Shown: positions 27,089 to 35,642 of the stretch, one piece after another
How positions within the stretch are numbered: the stretch's first letter is position 1
Layout of the letters: every line of letters starts with the position of its first letter
Origin: Gemmatimonadota bacterium
GTDB taxonomy: Bacteria; Gemmatimonadota; Gemmatimonadetes; Palauibacterales; Palauibacteraceae
Direction of reading: 5' to 3'
DNA: 64,000 nt
NCBI GenBank assembly: GCA_022826685.1
Contig: JAJDUL010000049.1
Span: 62,001-126,000 of the forward strand
Notes under the pieces: generated by a model
Seen by the model: the letters and a program-made list of their open reading frames with translations, nothing else
Told to the model about the DNA's origin: nothing
The model's database searches: none
Made by a program: the position numbers and the translations under genes

Positions 27089-29257
27089 TTGTCGCGTCGC
27101 GGCAATCCGGGCGCCCGCCCGCTGGCTGGCGCGCTCTTTGCGGCCTGCGCGCTGGCGGCCTGCGAACCGTCACCGCCCGGCGACGCGGCCGGCGCCGTCA
27201 CCCGGGACCGCCTGCTCGCGACCGACACGGTCGCCGCGGAGTGGCTGACCTCCGGCCGGGACTTCGGGGAGACCCGGTACTCCCCGCTCGGGCGCATTCA
27301 CGTCATGAACGCGGTCGCCGTGGGGCTCGCCTGGGAGTACGAGTGGCGGTCCCACGTCGGCTCCGTGCACTGGGGGCTCGAGGCCACGCCCGTCGTCGTC
27401 GACGGCATGATGTATTCGCCGGGCCCCTGGGGAAGCGTCGCGGCGCTCGACGCGGCGACGGGGGAGCCGGTCTGGCGCTACGATCCGCAGGTCGACCCGA
27501 GCACCACGCGCAAGGGCTGCTGCGGTCCCGTCAACCGCGGACTCGAGGTGTGGGAGGGCCGCGTCTACATCGGAACCTTCGATGGCTGGCTGGTGGCGCT
27601 CGACGCGGCGACGGGGGAGGAGATCTGGCGCGTCGACACCTTCATCGACCGATCCCTCTCCTACACGAGCACGGGCTCGCCGCAGGTTGCAGGCGACGTC
27701 GTCGTCCTCGGAAACGCGGGCGGCGACTTTGGCGTGCGCGGGTACATCACGGCGTACGATCTCGAGACGGGCGAGGAGGCGTGGCGCTTCTTCACGGTCC
27801 CCGGCAATCCGGCGGACGGCTTCGAGCACCCGGAGATGGAGGCGGCCGCGGCCACGTGGGACCCGGACTCGGCCTGGGAGGGAGGACTCGGGGGCACCGT
27901 ATGGGGCGAGATGGCCTACGACCCCGTGCTCGACCTTCTCTACGTGGGAACGGGGAACTCCTACCCGTACCCGATCTGGCACCGGAGCCCGTCGGGGGGC
28001 GACAACCTCTACCTCGTCTCCATCCTCGCGATCGACCCGAAGACGGGCCGCCTCGCCTGGCACTACCAGACGGTGCCCGGCGAGATCTGGGACTACACGG
28101 CGACGCAGAACATCATCCTGAGCACCGTCACGATCAACGGCCGGCCGCGCGACGTCCTCCTCCAGGCCCCCAAGAACGGCTTCTTCTACGTGCTCGACCG
28201 CGCGACGGGCGAGCTGCTGCAGGCGGAGAACTTCGTGACCGTCACCTGGGCGCACGGGATCGATCTCGAGACCGGCCGGCCGATCCCGAACCCCGCCGCG
28301 GACTATCGCGACGAGCCGCGCGTCGTCTTCCCCTCCTCCGCGGGCGGACACAACTGGCAGCCGATGTCCTTCAATCCCGAGACGGGCATCGCCTACATCC
28401 CCGCCCGCGAACAGGCGATGCTGTGGCGTTCGCTGGATGAATTCGACCATCGGCCCGAGGTCGCGTACGAGGGCTTCACGGCCTCCTGGCCTCCGTTCCC
28501 GGAAGAGTTCGCGCACCTCGCCGAAGGTCTCCCCGATATCGGCCCCAACGAGTTTCTCCTCGCGTGGGATCCCGTCGCGGGGCGCGAGTTGTGGCGGGTG
28601 CCGCGCGGCAGCATGTGGAACGGGGGCACCCTCGTGACGGGCGGAAACCTCGTCATCCAGGGGACGGCGGCGGGCACGCTCGACTTCCACCAGGCCGACA
28701 CCGGCGAACGCATCCACAGCATCCATCTCGGCACCGGCGTCATGGCGGGGCCCATGACGTACGAGGTCGACGGCGTGCAGTACATCGCGGTCATGGCGGG
28801 CTACGGCGGGCCGAGGGGCTCCGCCTATCCGCTCGGCTCGGCGGCGTACGACTACGACAGCGCGGGACGGCTGCTCGTCTTCCGTCTCGATGGCGGCGAG
28901 GTGCCGCTACCCCCCGCGCAGATCGCGCCGACGACCCCGGAACCGCCGGATCTCGCGCTCGACGCGGCCAGGGTCCGACGCGGGGCGGAACTCTTCGGGG
29001 TCCACTGCGGCATCTGTCACCGGGCCTCCGACGAACATCTCTCCGCCTATCCCGACCTGCGCCGCATGGATGGCGGCGCGTGGGAGAGTTTCGACGCGGT
29101 GGTGCTCGGCGGCGCGCTCGCCGTGAACGGCATGGCCGGCTTCGGCGACCTTCTCTCGATGGAGGACGTCACCGCGATCCGACACTATCTCACGAGCGAG
29201 CAGCGGCGCCTGTGGGAGGCGGAGTCGGCCGCCGATCCCGTCCCGGACGGCCGCTGA
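27089..29257 (+). CDS. PQQ-dependent alcohol dehydrogenase with C-terminal cytochrome c domain (quinohaemoprotein)
   Basis: The protein has 722 residues. A lipobox (LAAC, C25) suggests a lipid-anchored periplasmic enzyme. The eight-bladed PQQ propeller includes the vicinal disulfide C144-C145 (KGCCGP), tryptophan-docking repeats such as ALDAATGEEIWR, and the active-site WDYTATQN with D335. A single haem site CGICH (640-644) follows. The residue two after D335 is Thr rather than Asp, which fits the calcium rather than lanthanide type. It starts with TTG immediately after the TonB stop. Electrons would pass PQQ to haem c to the respiratory chain. The alcohol or sugar substrate is unknown. Confidence 0.88.
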   Translation: MSRRGNPGARPLAGALFAACALAACEPSPPGDAAGAVTRDRLLATDTVAAEWLTSGRDFGETRYSPLGRIHVMNAVAVGLAWEYEWRSHVGSVHWGLEATPVVVDGMMYSPGPWGSVAALDAATGEPVWRYDPQVDPSTTRKGCCGPVNRGLEVWEGRVYIGTFDGWLVALDAATGEEIWRVDTFIDRSLSYTSTGSPQVAGDVVVLGNAGGDFGVRGYITAYDLETGEEAWRFFTVPGNPADGFEHPEMEAAAATWDPDSAWEGGLGGTVWGEMAYDPVLDLLYVGTGNSYPYPIWHRSPSGGDNLYLVSILAIDPKTGRLAWHYQTVPGEIWDYTATQNIILSTVTINGRPRDVLLQAPKNGFFYVLDRATGELLQAENFVTVTWAHGIDLETGRPIPNPAADYRDEPRVVFPSSAGGHNWQPMSFNPETGIAYIPAREQAMLWRSLDEFDHRPEVAYEGFTASWPPFPEEFAHLAEGLPDIGPNEFLLAWDPVAGRELWRVPRGSMWNGGTLVTGGNLVIQGTAAGTLDFHQADTGERIHSIHLGTGVMAGPMTYEVDGVQYIAVMAGYGGPRGSAYPLGSAAYDYDSAGRLLVFRLDGGEVPLPPAQIAPTTPEPPDLALDAARVRRGAELFGVHCGICHRASDEHLSAYPDLRRMDGGAWESFDAVVLGGALAVNGMAGFGDLLSMEDVTAIRHYLTSEQRRLWEAESAADPVPDGR

Positions 29258-29274
29258 CCCTCCCCCTCTTCAGT

Positions 29275-29296
29275 CCTGGGGCTCTTCAGCCCCGGG
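29275..29296. terminator. Bidirectional terminator candidate
   Basis: A 9-bp stem (29275-29283 with 29288-29296, one G-T pair, GGGGCT/AGCCCC core) closes a CTTC tetraloop at the junction of two convergent genes, just after the PQQ dehydrogenase and across the last codon of the DUF6941 gene. There is no clear U-tract. Confidence 0.45.
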
Positions 29297-29717
29297 GCGG
29301 CTCGGCGGGTCCCTCGGCCTTCGCGACGTCGAGTTCGACCGTCCGCTTCAGATCCCGGTTGATGAAGATGGGAATCGTGTATCCGCCGTACTTCTGAAAC
29401 GTCAGGTTGTTGATGCCCACGACGTGATTGAAGGTGGCGGCCTTCCCCGGCGGGCCCTGGACGGAGAACTCGCCCGCCACCTTGAACAGTTCCCCTCCGT
29501 CCTCGTCCATGCACCGGATTTCGAGTTCGTGCTGCCGGTCGGTCTCGGACGGCTCGGCCCGGATCCTCAGGACGAGTTGCATGGACGGGTGGGTCACCGG
29601 CATGGCCCCGGCGTACAGCGTGTCGAAGAGACCCATGAGATTGAGCTTGCCGTCGCTCGAGGTATTGGCGGCGTCGGCCAGTGTGGCCAGCACGATTTCC
29701 ATTCGTCGGTTCTCCAT
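29286..29717 (-). CDS. DUF6941 family protein
   Basis: The protein has 143 residues. The family signature is at the N-terminus: LATLADAAN followed by GKLNLMGLFDTLYA, then beta strands typical of these small cytoplasmic proteins (LVLRIRAE, HELEIRCMDEDG, FSVQGPPGK). The function is unknown. The first Met at 29717 is used; MEIVLATL at 29702 is equally possible. It is the last gene of a minus-strand run coming from the symporter. Confidence 0.75.
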   Translation of the reverse strand: MENRRMEIVLATLADAANTSSDGKLNLMGLFDTLYAGAMPVTHPSMQLVLRIRAEPSETDRQHELEIRCMDEDGGELFKVAGEFSVQGPPGKAATFNHVVGINNLTFQKYGGYTIPIFINRDLKRTVELDVAKAEGPAEPPRG

Positions 29718-29795
29718 TGGAAAAAAGAAACTGCCTTGGGTCGGAGCGGACCCGGAGTGTAGCGGGTCGAGCGCTGCGGCGAATCCGCGCGGGTG

Positions 29796-30464
29796 TCAGC
29801 CGAAGATCCCGCCCACGATCTCGAGGATCGCCTCGAACACGCTGGCGGCGGCATCGCCCACGGCGTCGAGCGCGGCCGGCGCCGCCTCCGCCGCGGCCGC
29901 CACGGCGTGACCGCCGGCGTACGCCCCCACGAAGACGAGGTCCGGTGCCCAGAAGAGCGTCTCGAACAGGACATCGGCGCCGGCCTCCGCCGTGCGCCCG
30001 ATCGCGCCGTCGCCTCCGCGCCGCGCGACGAGCCGGTCCCTCTCCAGCTCCCAGATCGCCTCGAGTTCGTGGTGGTCGAACCACACGCCCTTGCACCGCT
30101 TGCAGACATCGAGCGTGAGGGAGGACTGGCTCACCTGCAGCATCCGGGTGTCGCAGACGGGGCAGTTCAGGCGGATCTTCGCCCCGCAAGCGGCGCATTT
30201 CGGCGCGTCACGGTCCACGAACGCACGGCACGCGTGGCACTGGGCCCGGTGCCGCTCCTCTCGCGCGGGGATCTGTGCCCACAGCGACTCGGGCCGCTCG
30301 GAACGGAGGCGCTGCACCTCCCCCAACTCGAACCACATGCCGCCGCAACGGGCGCAATGGTCGAGCGTCAGCGGCCCCGAGGCGTCTCCGGCCCGGGTCC
30401 CGAGGGACGTCTTCTCCATCTTGGTGCCCAGACATACGGGGCACGGCCAGCGCGTCTCGCTCAC
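29796..30464 (-). CDS. Zinc-ribbon (zf-TFIIB) protein with hydrophobic C-terminus
   Basis: The protein has 222 residues. Two zf-TFIIB modules each pair CPVC with a C-x-x-C-G/K-x-x-WF half (CPVCLGTKM with CARCGGMWFE; CPVCDTRM with CKRCKGVWFD), and a third zinc pair, CHAC and CAAC, lies between them. The C-terminal 60 residues are Ala-rich and probably membrane-associated. Proteins of this type are not shown to be transcription factors; a role in protein handling at the membrane is one idea. It ends 79 bases before the DUF6941 start. Confidence 0.8.
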   Translation of the reverse strand: MSETRWPCPVCLGTKMEKTSLGTRAGDASGPLTLDHCARCGGMWFELGEVQRLRSERPESLWAQIPAREERHRAQCHACRAFVDRDAPKCAACGAKIRLNCPVCDTRMLQVSQSSLTLDVCKRCKGVWFDHHELEAIWELERDRLVARRGGDGAIGRTAEAGADVLFETLFWAPDLVFVGAYAGGHAVAAAAEAAPAALDAVGDAAASVFEAILEIVGGIFG

Positions 30465-30480
30465 GACACCGGCTCTCCCC

Positions 30481-30933
30481 TCACGGCTCGAGGAGCCCGC
30501 GCGCGGCTTCCTTCTCCGACAGGTGCCGGACGTCGTGGAAGGTGTACACGAGCAGGCCCGAATCCGTGACCTCGATCTCGGCCATTTCCCGCGCCATCAG
30601 TTCGTTGAGGAGTTCCTCGGCCGTCGTCGTCGGCACTGCCAGTTCCCCCGCAACCTCGACCGCCGTCAGCCGACCGCCGTGGCGCCCCGCCATCTTGAGG
30701 ATCTCGGCCTCGAGCGTGTCGCGGCGGAGTTCCTCCCGCCGGTGTTCGATGCGGCGCCCGACCCCGAAGTGGCGCGCGAGGAGCAGGCCGCCGCCCGCGG
30801 CGGGCAGTCCGGCCGCGATGAAAAGAGCGAAGAGCGTTCTCAGGGCGAACGGATCGGCGCCCGAGCGAAGGAACCCCACGAACACGAAGAGTGCGAGCGC
30901 CAGGAGGGCGACGCTTCCGACGAGCCTGCCCAC
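30481..30933 (-). CDS. Membrane protein with cytoplasmic winged-helix-like domain
   Basis: The product has 150 residues: two membrane segments (about 5-22 and 33-52), then a charged linker and a winged-helix-like domain (LEAEILKMAGRHGGRLTAVEVA followed by TTAEELLNELMARE and a beta wing). It may sense or bind a partner near the membrane. It lies just downstream of the symporter gene and upstream of the zinc-ribbon gene in the same direction. The family is not recognised. Confidence 0.65.
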   Translation of the reverse strand: MGRLVGSVALLALALFVFVGFLRSGADPFALRTLFALFIAAGLPAAGGGLLLARHFGVGRRIEHRREELRRDTLEAEILKMAGRHGGRLTAVEVAGELAVPTTTAEELLNELMAREMAEIEVTDSGLLVYTFHDVRHLSEKEAARGLLEP

Positions 30934-30954
30934 GGCGTCAGACTCCGGCCGGGC

Positions 30955-32448
30955 TCACGCGGGGTCGCCCTCGTACACGAAGCGTTCGACCGCGCCGTGG
31001 ATCCGCGACACGGTCACGTCGCTCGGCGGAACCGTGAACCGGCTCACGACCCAGGTCACGACGAAGTTCACGAGCAGTCCCCACACCCCGCCGTGCAGGC
31101 CCAGGGGATGAGGCACGACGAGGAGCGTCACGCACAGCGTCGCGAGACCCGCCCCGATGCCTGCGATCACTCCCGCCTTCGTCGTCAGGTGTCGGCCCGG
31201 GAAGCAGACCCCGAGAACGGCCGGCATCAGCTGCAGCGCCCCCGAACCCGACAGAGCCACGAGCTGAACGAGGAAATCGAACGTGCTCACGGAGAGGAGG
31301 TACCCGACGGCGAGGAGGGCCACGACGATCAGCCGGCCGATGAGGATGTAGTGGTTCTGGGTCGCGCCGGTGCGGATGTAGCGCTGGTACACGTCACGCG
31401 TCAGCACCGTCATGTTCGCGTGAAGCATCGAGTCGAGCGTGGACATCGCCGCCGCCGTCGCGCCGGCCAGGATCGCGCCCGTGAGCCAGGCCGGGGCATA
31501 CGCGAAGAGCATCTCCGGGAAGATCCGGTCCGGGATCGCGATGTCGGGCATCACGAGCGCGCCCCCCAGGCCCACGAGCGCCGCCGGGATGTAGAGCGTC
31601 ATGAGGTAGATGGGCGTTGTCGCGCCCAGCAGCTTGATCGTGCGGGCCGAGACCGCGGTGTAGTACCGGATGAAGAGGTGCGGCTGGAAGATGATGCCGA
31701 AGGAGAGCACGACGATCATCCCGAACCACATCCCCGGGGTGAAGAAGCCCTCCGGCCCCGGGAGCGACAGCAGATCGGGCCGCTGCGCCGCGACCTGCCG
31801 CCACAGTTCGAACGGTCCGCCGAAAAGCTCGAAGGCGAGCACGAGGGCGCCGGCCCACACGGCGACGTACATCCACACGCCCTGGATCACATCCGTCCAG
31901 TAGACCGCGCGCAGTCCGCCCGCGATGAGATAGCCCGCGGCCACCACGAGCAGGATCAGCGTCCCCAGTTCGAACGAGATCCGGTCGCCGGACGCGACGG
32001 AGAGGATGTAGCCCAGCCCCACCGCCTGGACCTGGATGTAGAGGATCGTGAACAGCACCGACACGATGGCGGTCACGACCCGCACCGCATCCGACTCGTA
32101 GAAATCCGCCAGCAGGTCGGCCGGCGTGATGTAGCCGAAGGTCTTCCCCAGCGCCCAGATCCGGCTTCCGAGCACGTAGGTGATCCCCCCCACAAGCACG
32201 GTCCACGCGCCCGCCGCCCAGAACCCGATCCCGTGCGTGTAGAAGAAACCGCCCGAACCGAGGAAGGCGAACGCCGAATGGTAGGTCGCGACGACGGTGA
32301 GATAGAGGACGATGAACCCGGCTTTGCGTCCGTAGAGGAGAAAGTCCTCCAGGTCCACCGACATGCGCCGGTTCGCGACCGCCCCCAGCACGATGGTGGC
32401 GACGAGATAGACGAAGATGAGGCCGGTCGCGACGACCCAGGCCTCCAT
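30955..32448 (-). CDS. Sodium:solute symporter (SSF family)
   Basis: The protein has 497 residues with about 13 membrane helices. SSF features include the N-terminal helix pair with the FLLYGRK segment, the YTPADLLADFY-like helix (here ITPADLLADFYES) and TAAAMSTLDSMLHANMTVLTRD, the conserved sodium-site region. The substrate cannot be read; organic acids, amino acids or sugars are possible. The ATG at 32448 overlaps the stop of the DUF3311 gene (TGATG), so the pair is coupled, as is usual for this SSF subgroup. Confidence 0.9.
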   Translation of the reverse strand: MEAWVVATGLIFVYLVATIVLGAVANRRMSVDLEDFLLYGRKAGFIVLYLTVVATYHSAFAFLGSGGFFYTHGIGFWAAGAWTVLVGGITYVLGSRIWALGKTFGYITPADLLADFYESDAVRVVTAIVSVLFTILYIQVQAVGLGYILSVASGDRISFELGTLILLVVAAGYLIAGGLRAVYWTDVIQGVWMYVAVWAGALVLAFELFGGPFELWRQVAAQRPDLLSLPGPEGFFTPGMWFGMIVVLSFGIIFQPHLFIRYYTAVSARTIKLLGATTPIYLMTLYIPAALVGLGGALVMPDIAIPDRIFPEMLFAYAPAWLTGAILAGATAAAMSTLDSMLHANMTVLTRDVYQRYIRTGATQNHYILIGRLIVVALLAVGYLLSVSTFDFLVQLVALSGSGALQLMPAVLGVCFPGRHLTTKAGVIAGIGAGLATLCVTLLVVPHPLGLHGGVWGLLVNFVVTWVVSRFTVPPSDVTVSRIHGAVERFVYEGDPA

Positions 32449-32681
32449 CAGAGTCCCCGCCTCTGTACCCGGATCAGAACCCCGATGAGGAGGCAGTAGA
32501 GGACGAGCAGGTACACGTAGAGGAAGGGCATGCCGCCGATCCACGGCTCGACGCGGTTCCCGATCACGTAAACGAACGGCCACTGCGTGAACGCGAACAG
32601 CACCAGGAAGAGGACGGTGAGCCGGCGGCCCGTCGGCGTTCGTGGCAGGAAATGCGACCGGAAGCGTGTCATGGTCGCCAA
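32448..32681 (-). CDS. DUF3311-type small symporter partner
   Basis: The protein has 77 residues and two membrane segments (about 22-40 and 50-70). The NRVEPWIGGMPFLYVYLL stretch is the DUF3311 pattern. These genes almost always sit directly before an SSF symporter, as here, and are thought to form a small subunit. It is the first gene of the run that continues to the DUF6941 gene. Confidence 0.85.
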   Translation of the reverse strand: MATMTRFRSHFLPRTPTGRRLTVLFLVLFAFTQWPFVYVIGNRVEPWIGGMPFLYVYLLVLYCLLIGVLIRVQRRGL

Positions 32682-32727
32682 ACTACTGACTGGCCGGCAC
32701 CACCGGCCAGCCGTGAAGGGGCCGGCG

Positions 32728-33873
32728 TCAGCGGCCGGCGTCCTCGCCCACGATCGTCACGTCGAAGCGGTCGAGCACGAGGTCGATCGGGTTCGCGATC
32801 GTGAGCCGGCCGTCGCCGGCGAAGAGCAGCGCGACCGGCTTGCGGTCGTCCGGGCCCGCGTTCCCGTTGCGGTCCAGATCGCGCGCCACGATCAGGGAAC
32901 CGGAATCGCCGCCCTTGCTGAAGTTGCAGCACACCATGATCTGACCGACAAAGCGGCCCACCTGCGACCCGGCCGACCCGTAGGTCACGTTGATCGACGC
33001 GTTGACCGCCTCCACCTCCCCGACCGTGAGGCGCGTCGTCCGCCCGTACTTCTGGACCTGCAGCCCCGGCTTCGCCGCCATGGTCGTGCTGCGCGGCGAC
33101 CCATAGCCCCCCACCGGCGTCTCCGGCAGCACCTCGTCCGTGCGCGCGATCGCCGCATCGATCCGGTTCGACGCGAACGGCGACAGGACCACGGGTTCGA
33201 ACGCCGCGAGGGTCGCGAACGCGTCCCCCGGGTCCGAGCCGCCATCGACGGGTCCCGGCTGCAGGAGAACGTCGCCCGGCTGCCCCTCGCCGCCCGGCAC
33301 GAACACATGCCAGTTGCTGAGCGCGTACCGGCGCTCGCCATCGGTCACGACGGCGCCGATCGTGCCCGCCGTGGAGCGGGTGTGGCCCGTGGACACGCCC
33401 ATCGGCACCGGCCGATCGAAGCGGCCCGTGGGTACCGGCCCTTCGTCCGCAGAAACCGGGGCGACGGGTTCCGGCGGCAGGACGCGGAACGGACCCGCCG
33501 GCTCGACGGTGACGGGGAAGAGGCCGAGCGTCTCCGGGATGCCCTGGAGACCACGGGATACGGGGGACGCGGAAGGGTCGACGAAGACCTTGATCGTCGG
33601 CGCTCCGGCGTCCGTGAACCCGATTCCCACGCCGACCACGCCCGGAACGGCGAAGAGCGTCGATTCGTTGTCGCTCTGTACCTGCATGGCGGCGGCGAGC
33701 CACTCCTGGGCGGAGGGGCCCGGGGGACGCAGCGGCGGACGCGTGGGAAGCCGCGGCGGAGGCAGCGTCGGGGGCCGTGTCGGCCAGGACGTCAGCGTCC
33801 AGTGGATGCCGACCCCGACGCACGTGGCGACCGCGATCGTAATCGCAAGAACGAGGTTCCGGCGCGGCGTCAT
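32728..33873 (-). CDS. Exported trypsin-like protease, NAL1-like, with N-terminal GVVGVGIG domain
   Basis: The protein has 381 residues: a membrane or signal helix (7-25), a Pro-rich linker, a small domain (about 60-132, PGVVGVGIGFTDAGAPTIKV), then a PA-clan serine protease. The triad is H189 (LSNWHVF), D239 (RIDAAIA) and S324 (GGDSGS). The domain order resembles NAL1-type proteases of plants and bacteria. The small N-terminal domain also exists alone in the next upstream gene (33893-34138). The substrate is unknown. An internal processing role for the small domain is inference. Confidence 0.75.
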   Translation of the reverse strand: MTPRRNLVLAITIAVATCVGVGIHWTLTSWPTRPPTLPPPRLPTRPPLRPPGPSAQEWLAAAMQVQSDNESTLFAVPGVVGVGIGFTDAGAPTIKVFVDPSASPVSRGLQGIPETLGLFPVTVEPAGPFRVLPPEPVAPVSADEGPVPTGRFDRPVPMGVSTGHTRSTAGTIGAVVTDGERRYALSNWHVFVPGGEGQPGDVLLQPGPVDGGSDPGDAFATLAAFEPVVLSPFASNRIDAAIARTDEVLPETPVGGYGSPRSTTMAAKPGLQVQKYGRTTRLTVGEVEAVNASINVTYGSAGSQVGRFVGQIMVCCNFSKGGDSGSLIVARDLDRNGNAGPDDRKPVALLFAGDGRLTIANPIDLVLDRFDVTIVGEDAGR

Positions 33874-33892
33874 CGCCTGTCCTCTCCGCCCG

Positions 33893-34138
33893 TCACGCGC
33901 TGCCGGCCGATGAGCCCGCCGGTCCGTTCCCCTGCGCCCGGAACGGGCCCCCGCCGACCACCCGCACCGGGTGTCCTTCGTAGCGGTCGGGGATCGATTT
34001 CCGGGAAGAGGACCCGGAGAGGTAGACCTTCAGGCACGGGTCCCCGTTGTCGGCTCCGATGCCCACGGCGGACACGTCCCTGCGCGAAAGCAGCTTCTCG
34101 GCGAGTCGCTGCTGCGCATCTTCGATCGAGCGTTTCAT
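33893..34138 (-). CDS. Free-standing copy of the protease N-terminal domain
   Basis: The 81-residue protein has a short helix followed by DVSAVGIGADNGDPCLKVYL, IPDRYEGHPVRVV and GGPFRA. These align with the N-terminal domain of the protease encoded 19 bases downstream (VVGVGIG, TIKVFV, GPFRV). It has no signal peptide, unlike the protease, so it may stay in the cytoplasm. It could be an inhibitor, chaperone or regulator of the protease, or a separate binding protein; none is proven. Confidence 0.65.
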   Translation of the reverse strand: MKRSIEDAQQRLAEKLLSRRDVSAVGIGADNGDPCLKVYLSGSSSRKSIPDRYEGHPVRVVGGGPFRAQGNGPAGSSAGSA

Positions 34139-34217
34139 GCGCCTCCTTACGAGAGTCCCGCTCTCCAGGTGTCGGTGTGTCGGCGGATCGCCGTGCCGCC
34201 GCCGGCGGATCGCCGCT

Positions 34218-35537
34218 TCACGGAGTCCCCGCGAGCGGCCGGTGTCGGTAGACGACTCCGCCCCGCATCACGAGTACGACGTGCTCGAGGGCGCCGATAT
34301 CGGCCGTCGGGTCGCCCGCGACCGCGATCACGTCGGCCTCGAACCCCGGCGCGAGGGTGCCCACCGTCTCCTCGAGTTCGAGCGAAGCCGCTGCCAGGCT
34401 CGTGGCCGAAATGATGGCCTCCATCGCGTCCTGTCCGCCTTCACGCACCCTGTACACCAGTTCCGTCCAGTTGCGCCCGTGCGCGCCCGCCACGGCGTCG
34501 GTTCCGAACACGATGTCGAGCCCTTCGACGTCGAGCGCTTCGCGGAAGGCGCCGAGCGCGACCGGCACGGCCTCGCGCATCTGGCGGAACCCCTCTTCCG
34601 TGTAGTTCCCGATGCCGAGGTAGCGGTCCTGGTTCACGAAGTAGTTCTCGAAGATCAGGTGCGTGTGCGGATCGTAGTAGAGTCCGTGTTCGGCCAGGAG
34701 TTCGAGCGTCTCGCGGTCGAGGAGGGCGCCGTGCTCGATCTGCCGGCAGCCGGCGAGGGCCGAGCGCCTCGCGCTCTCGGGGCCGTGGGCGTGGACCACG
34801 GCGCGCAGGCCGTGCTCGCGCGCCTGGCCACAGGCGGCGTCGAGCTGTTCCTGGCTCAGCGTGGGCGCGCCGCCGACCCTGATGCTGGCGGAGGCGAAGA
34901 TCTTGATCACGTCCGCGCCCGCCTCGGCCAGCGTGTCCACGCGCGCCCGGATCTCCTCCGGTCCGCCGCTCCCGGCCGTGATCGGGAGGATCGACGTCAG
35001 GATCCGCGGACCCGGGAGCGATCCGCGCGCAATCGCGTCCCGGACCGGCACATCCTCCGGTCCGCCGAGGCTCTGCACCGTCGTAACGCCGCTCGCGAGC
35101 ATGTTCCACGCGTTCTCGGCCGCATAGAGCACCCGGTCCTCCGCCGTGCTCGTCGGCCCCGCACTGCCCAGTCGTCCCGTCGCCGCGTCGAAGTGCCAGC
35201 CGAGATGAACGTGCGTGTCGATGAGCCCCGGAAGCGCGGTCGCCCCCGGAAGTTCGTATACCACGGCGCCCTCCGTGGTCCCCTCCGCGGCGATGGCTTC
35301 GATCCGGCCGTCGCGGACCACGAGTTCCCGGCCCGTGAGCACGGCGCCGCGCCCGTCGAGGATCCGGTCCGCCCGAATCACGACCACGGCGCCCGGATCG
35401 GCGGCGTGCAGACCCGACGCGTCCTGCCCGGCGTCCGTCGCGCACCCGCCCACGACCGGGATCGTGAGGACGGCGGCGGCCGCTCGGGCGATCAGAGCCC
35501 TGTGGCTTCGCGTCGAATCGGTAGCGCATGGGGGCAT
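34218..35537 (-). CDS. Exported amidohydrolase (imidazolonepropionase/prolidase-like)
   Basis: The protein has 439 residues. A signal peptide ends in a lipobox (VVGGCA, cysteine at about residue 32). The metal-dependent hydrolase motifs are DTHVHLGWH (HxH), a lysine in VIKIFAS, histidines in VVHAHGPES and IEHGALLD, and an aspartate in FGTDAVAG. This is the pattern of exported cyclic-imidedipeptidase or Xaa-Pro dipeptidase-type amidohydrolases. The substrate is not defined. It is divergent from the NTF2-like gene. Confidence 0.85.
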   Translation of the reverse strand: MPPCATDSTRSHRALIARAAAAVLTIPVVGGCATDAGQDASGLHAADPGAVVVIRADRILDGRGAVLTGRELVVRDGRIEAIAAEGTTEGAVVYELPGATALPGLIDTHVHLGWHFDAATGRLGSAGPTSTAEDRVLYAAENAWNMLASGVTTVQSLGGPEDVPVRDAIARGSLPGPRILTSILPITAGSGGPEEIRARVDTLAEAGADVIKIFASASIRVGGAPTLSQEQLDAACGQAREHGLRAVVHAHGPESARRSALAGCRQIEHGALLDRETLELLAEHGLYYDPHTHLIFENYFVNQDRYLGIGNYTEEGFRQMREAVPVALGAFREALDVEGLDIVFGTDAVAGAHGRNWTELVYRVREGGQDAMEAIISATSLAAASLELEETVGTLAPGFEADVIAVAGDPTADIGALEHVVLVMRGGVVYRHRPLAGTP

Positions 35538-35642
35538 GACATCAAGACTAGTTGCTCGTGCGCGGCTCAGGTAGGATCACGCGACACCCGCGGCCCCGGC
35601 AGAGCTCTCGCTGCAGGGGCTGCCAGATCCGGAGGAGCTGTG

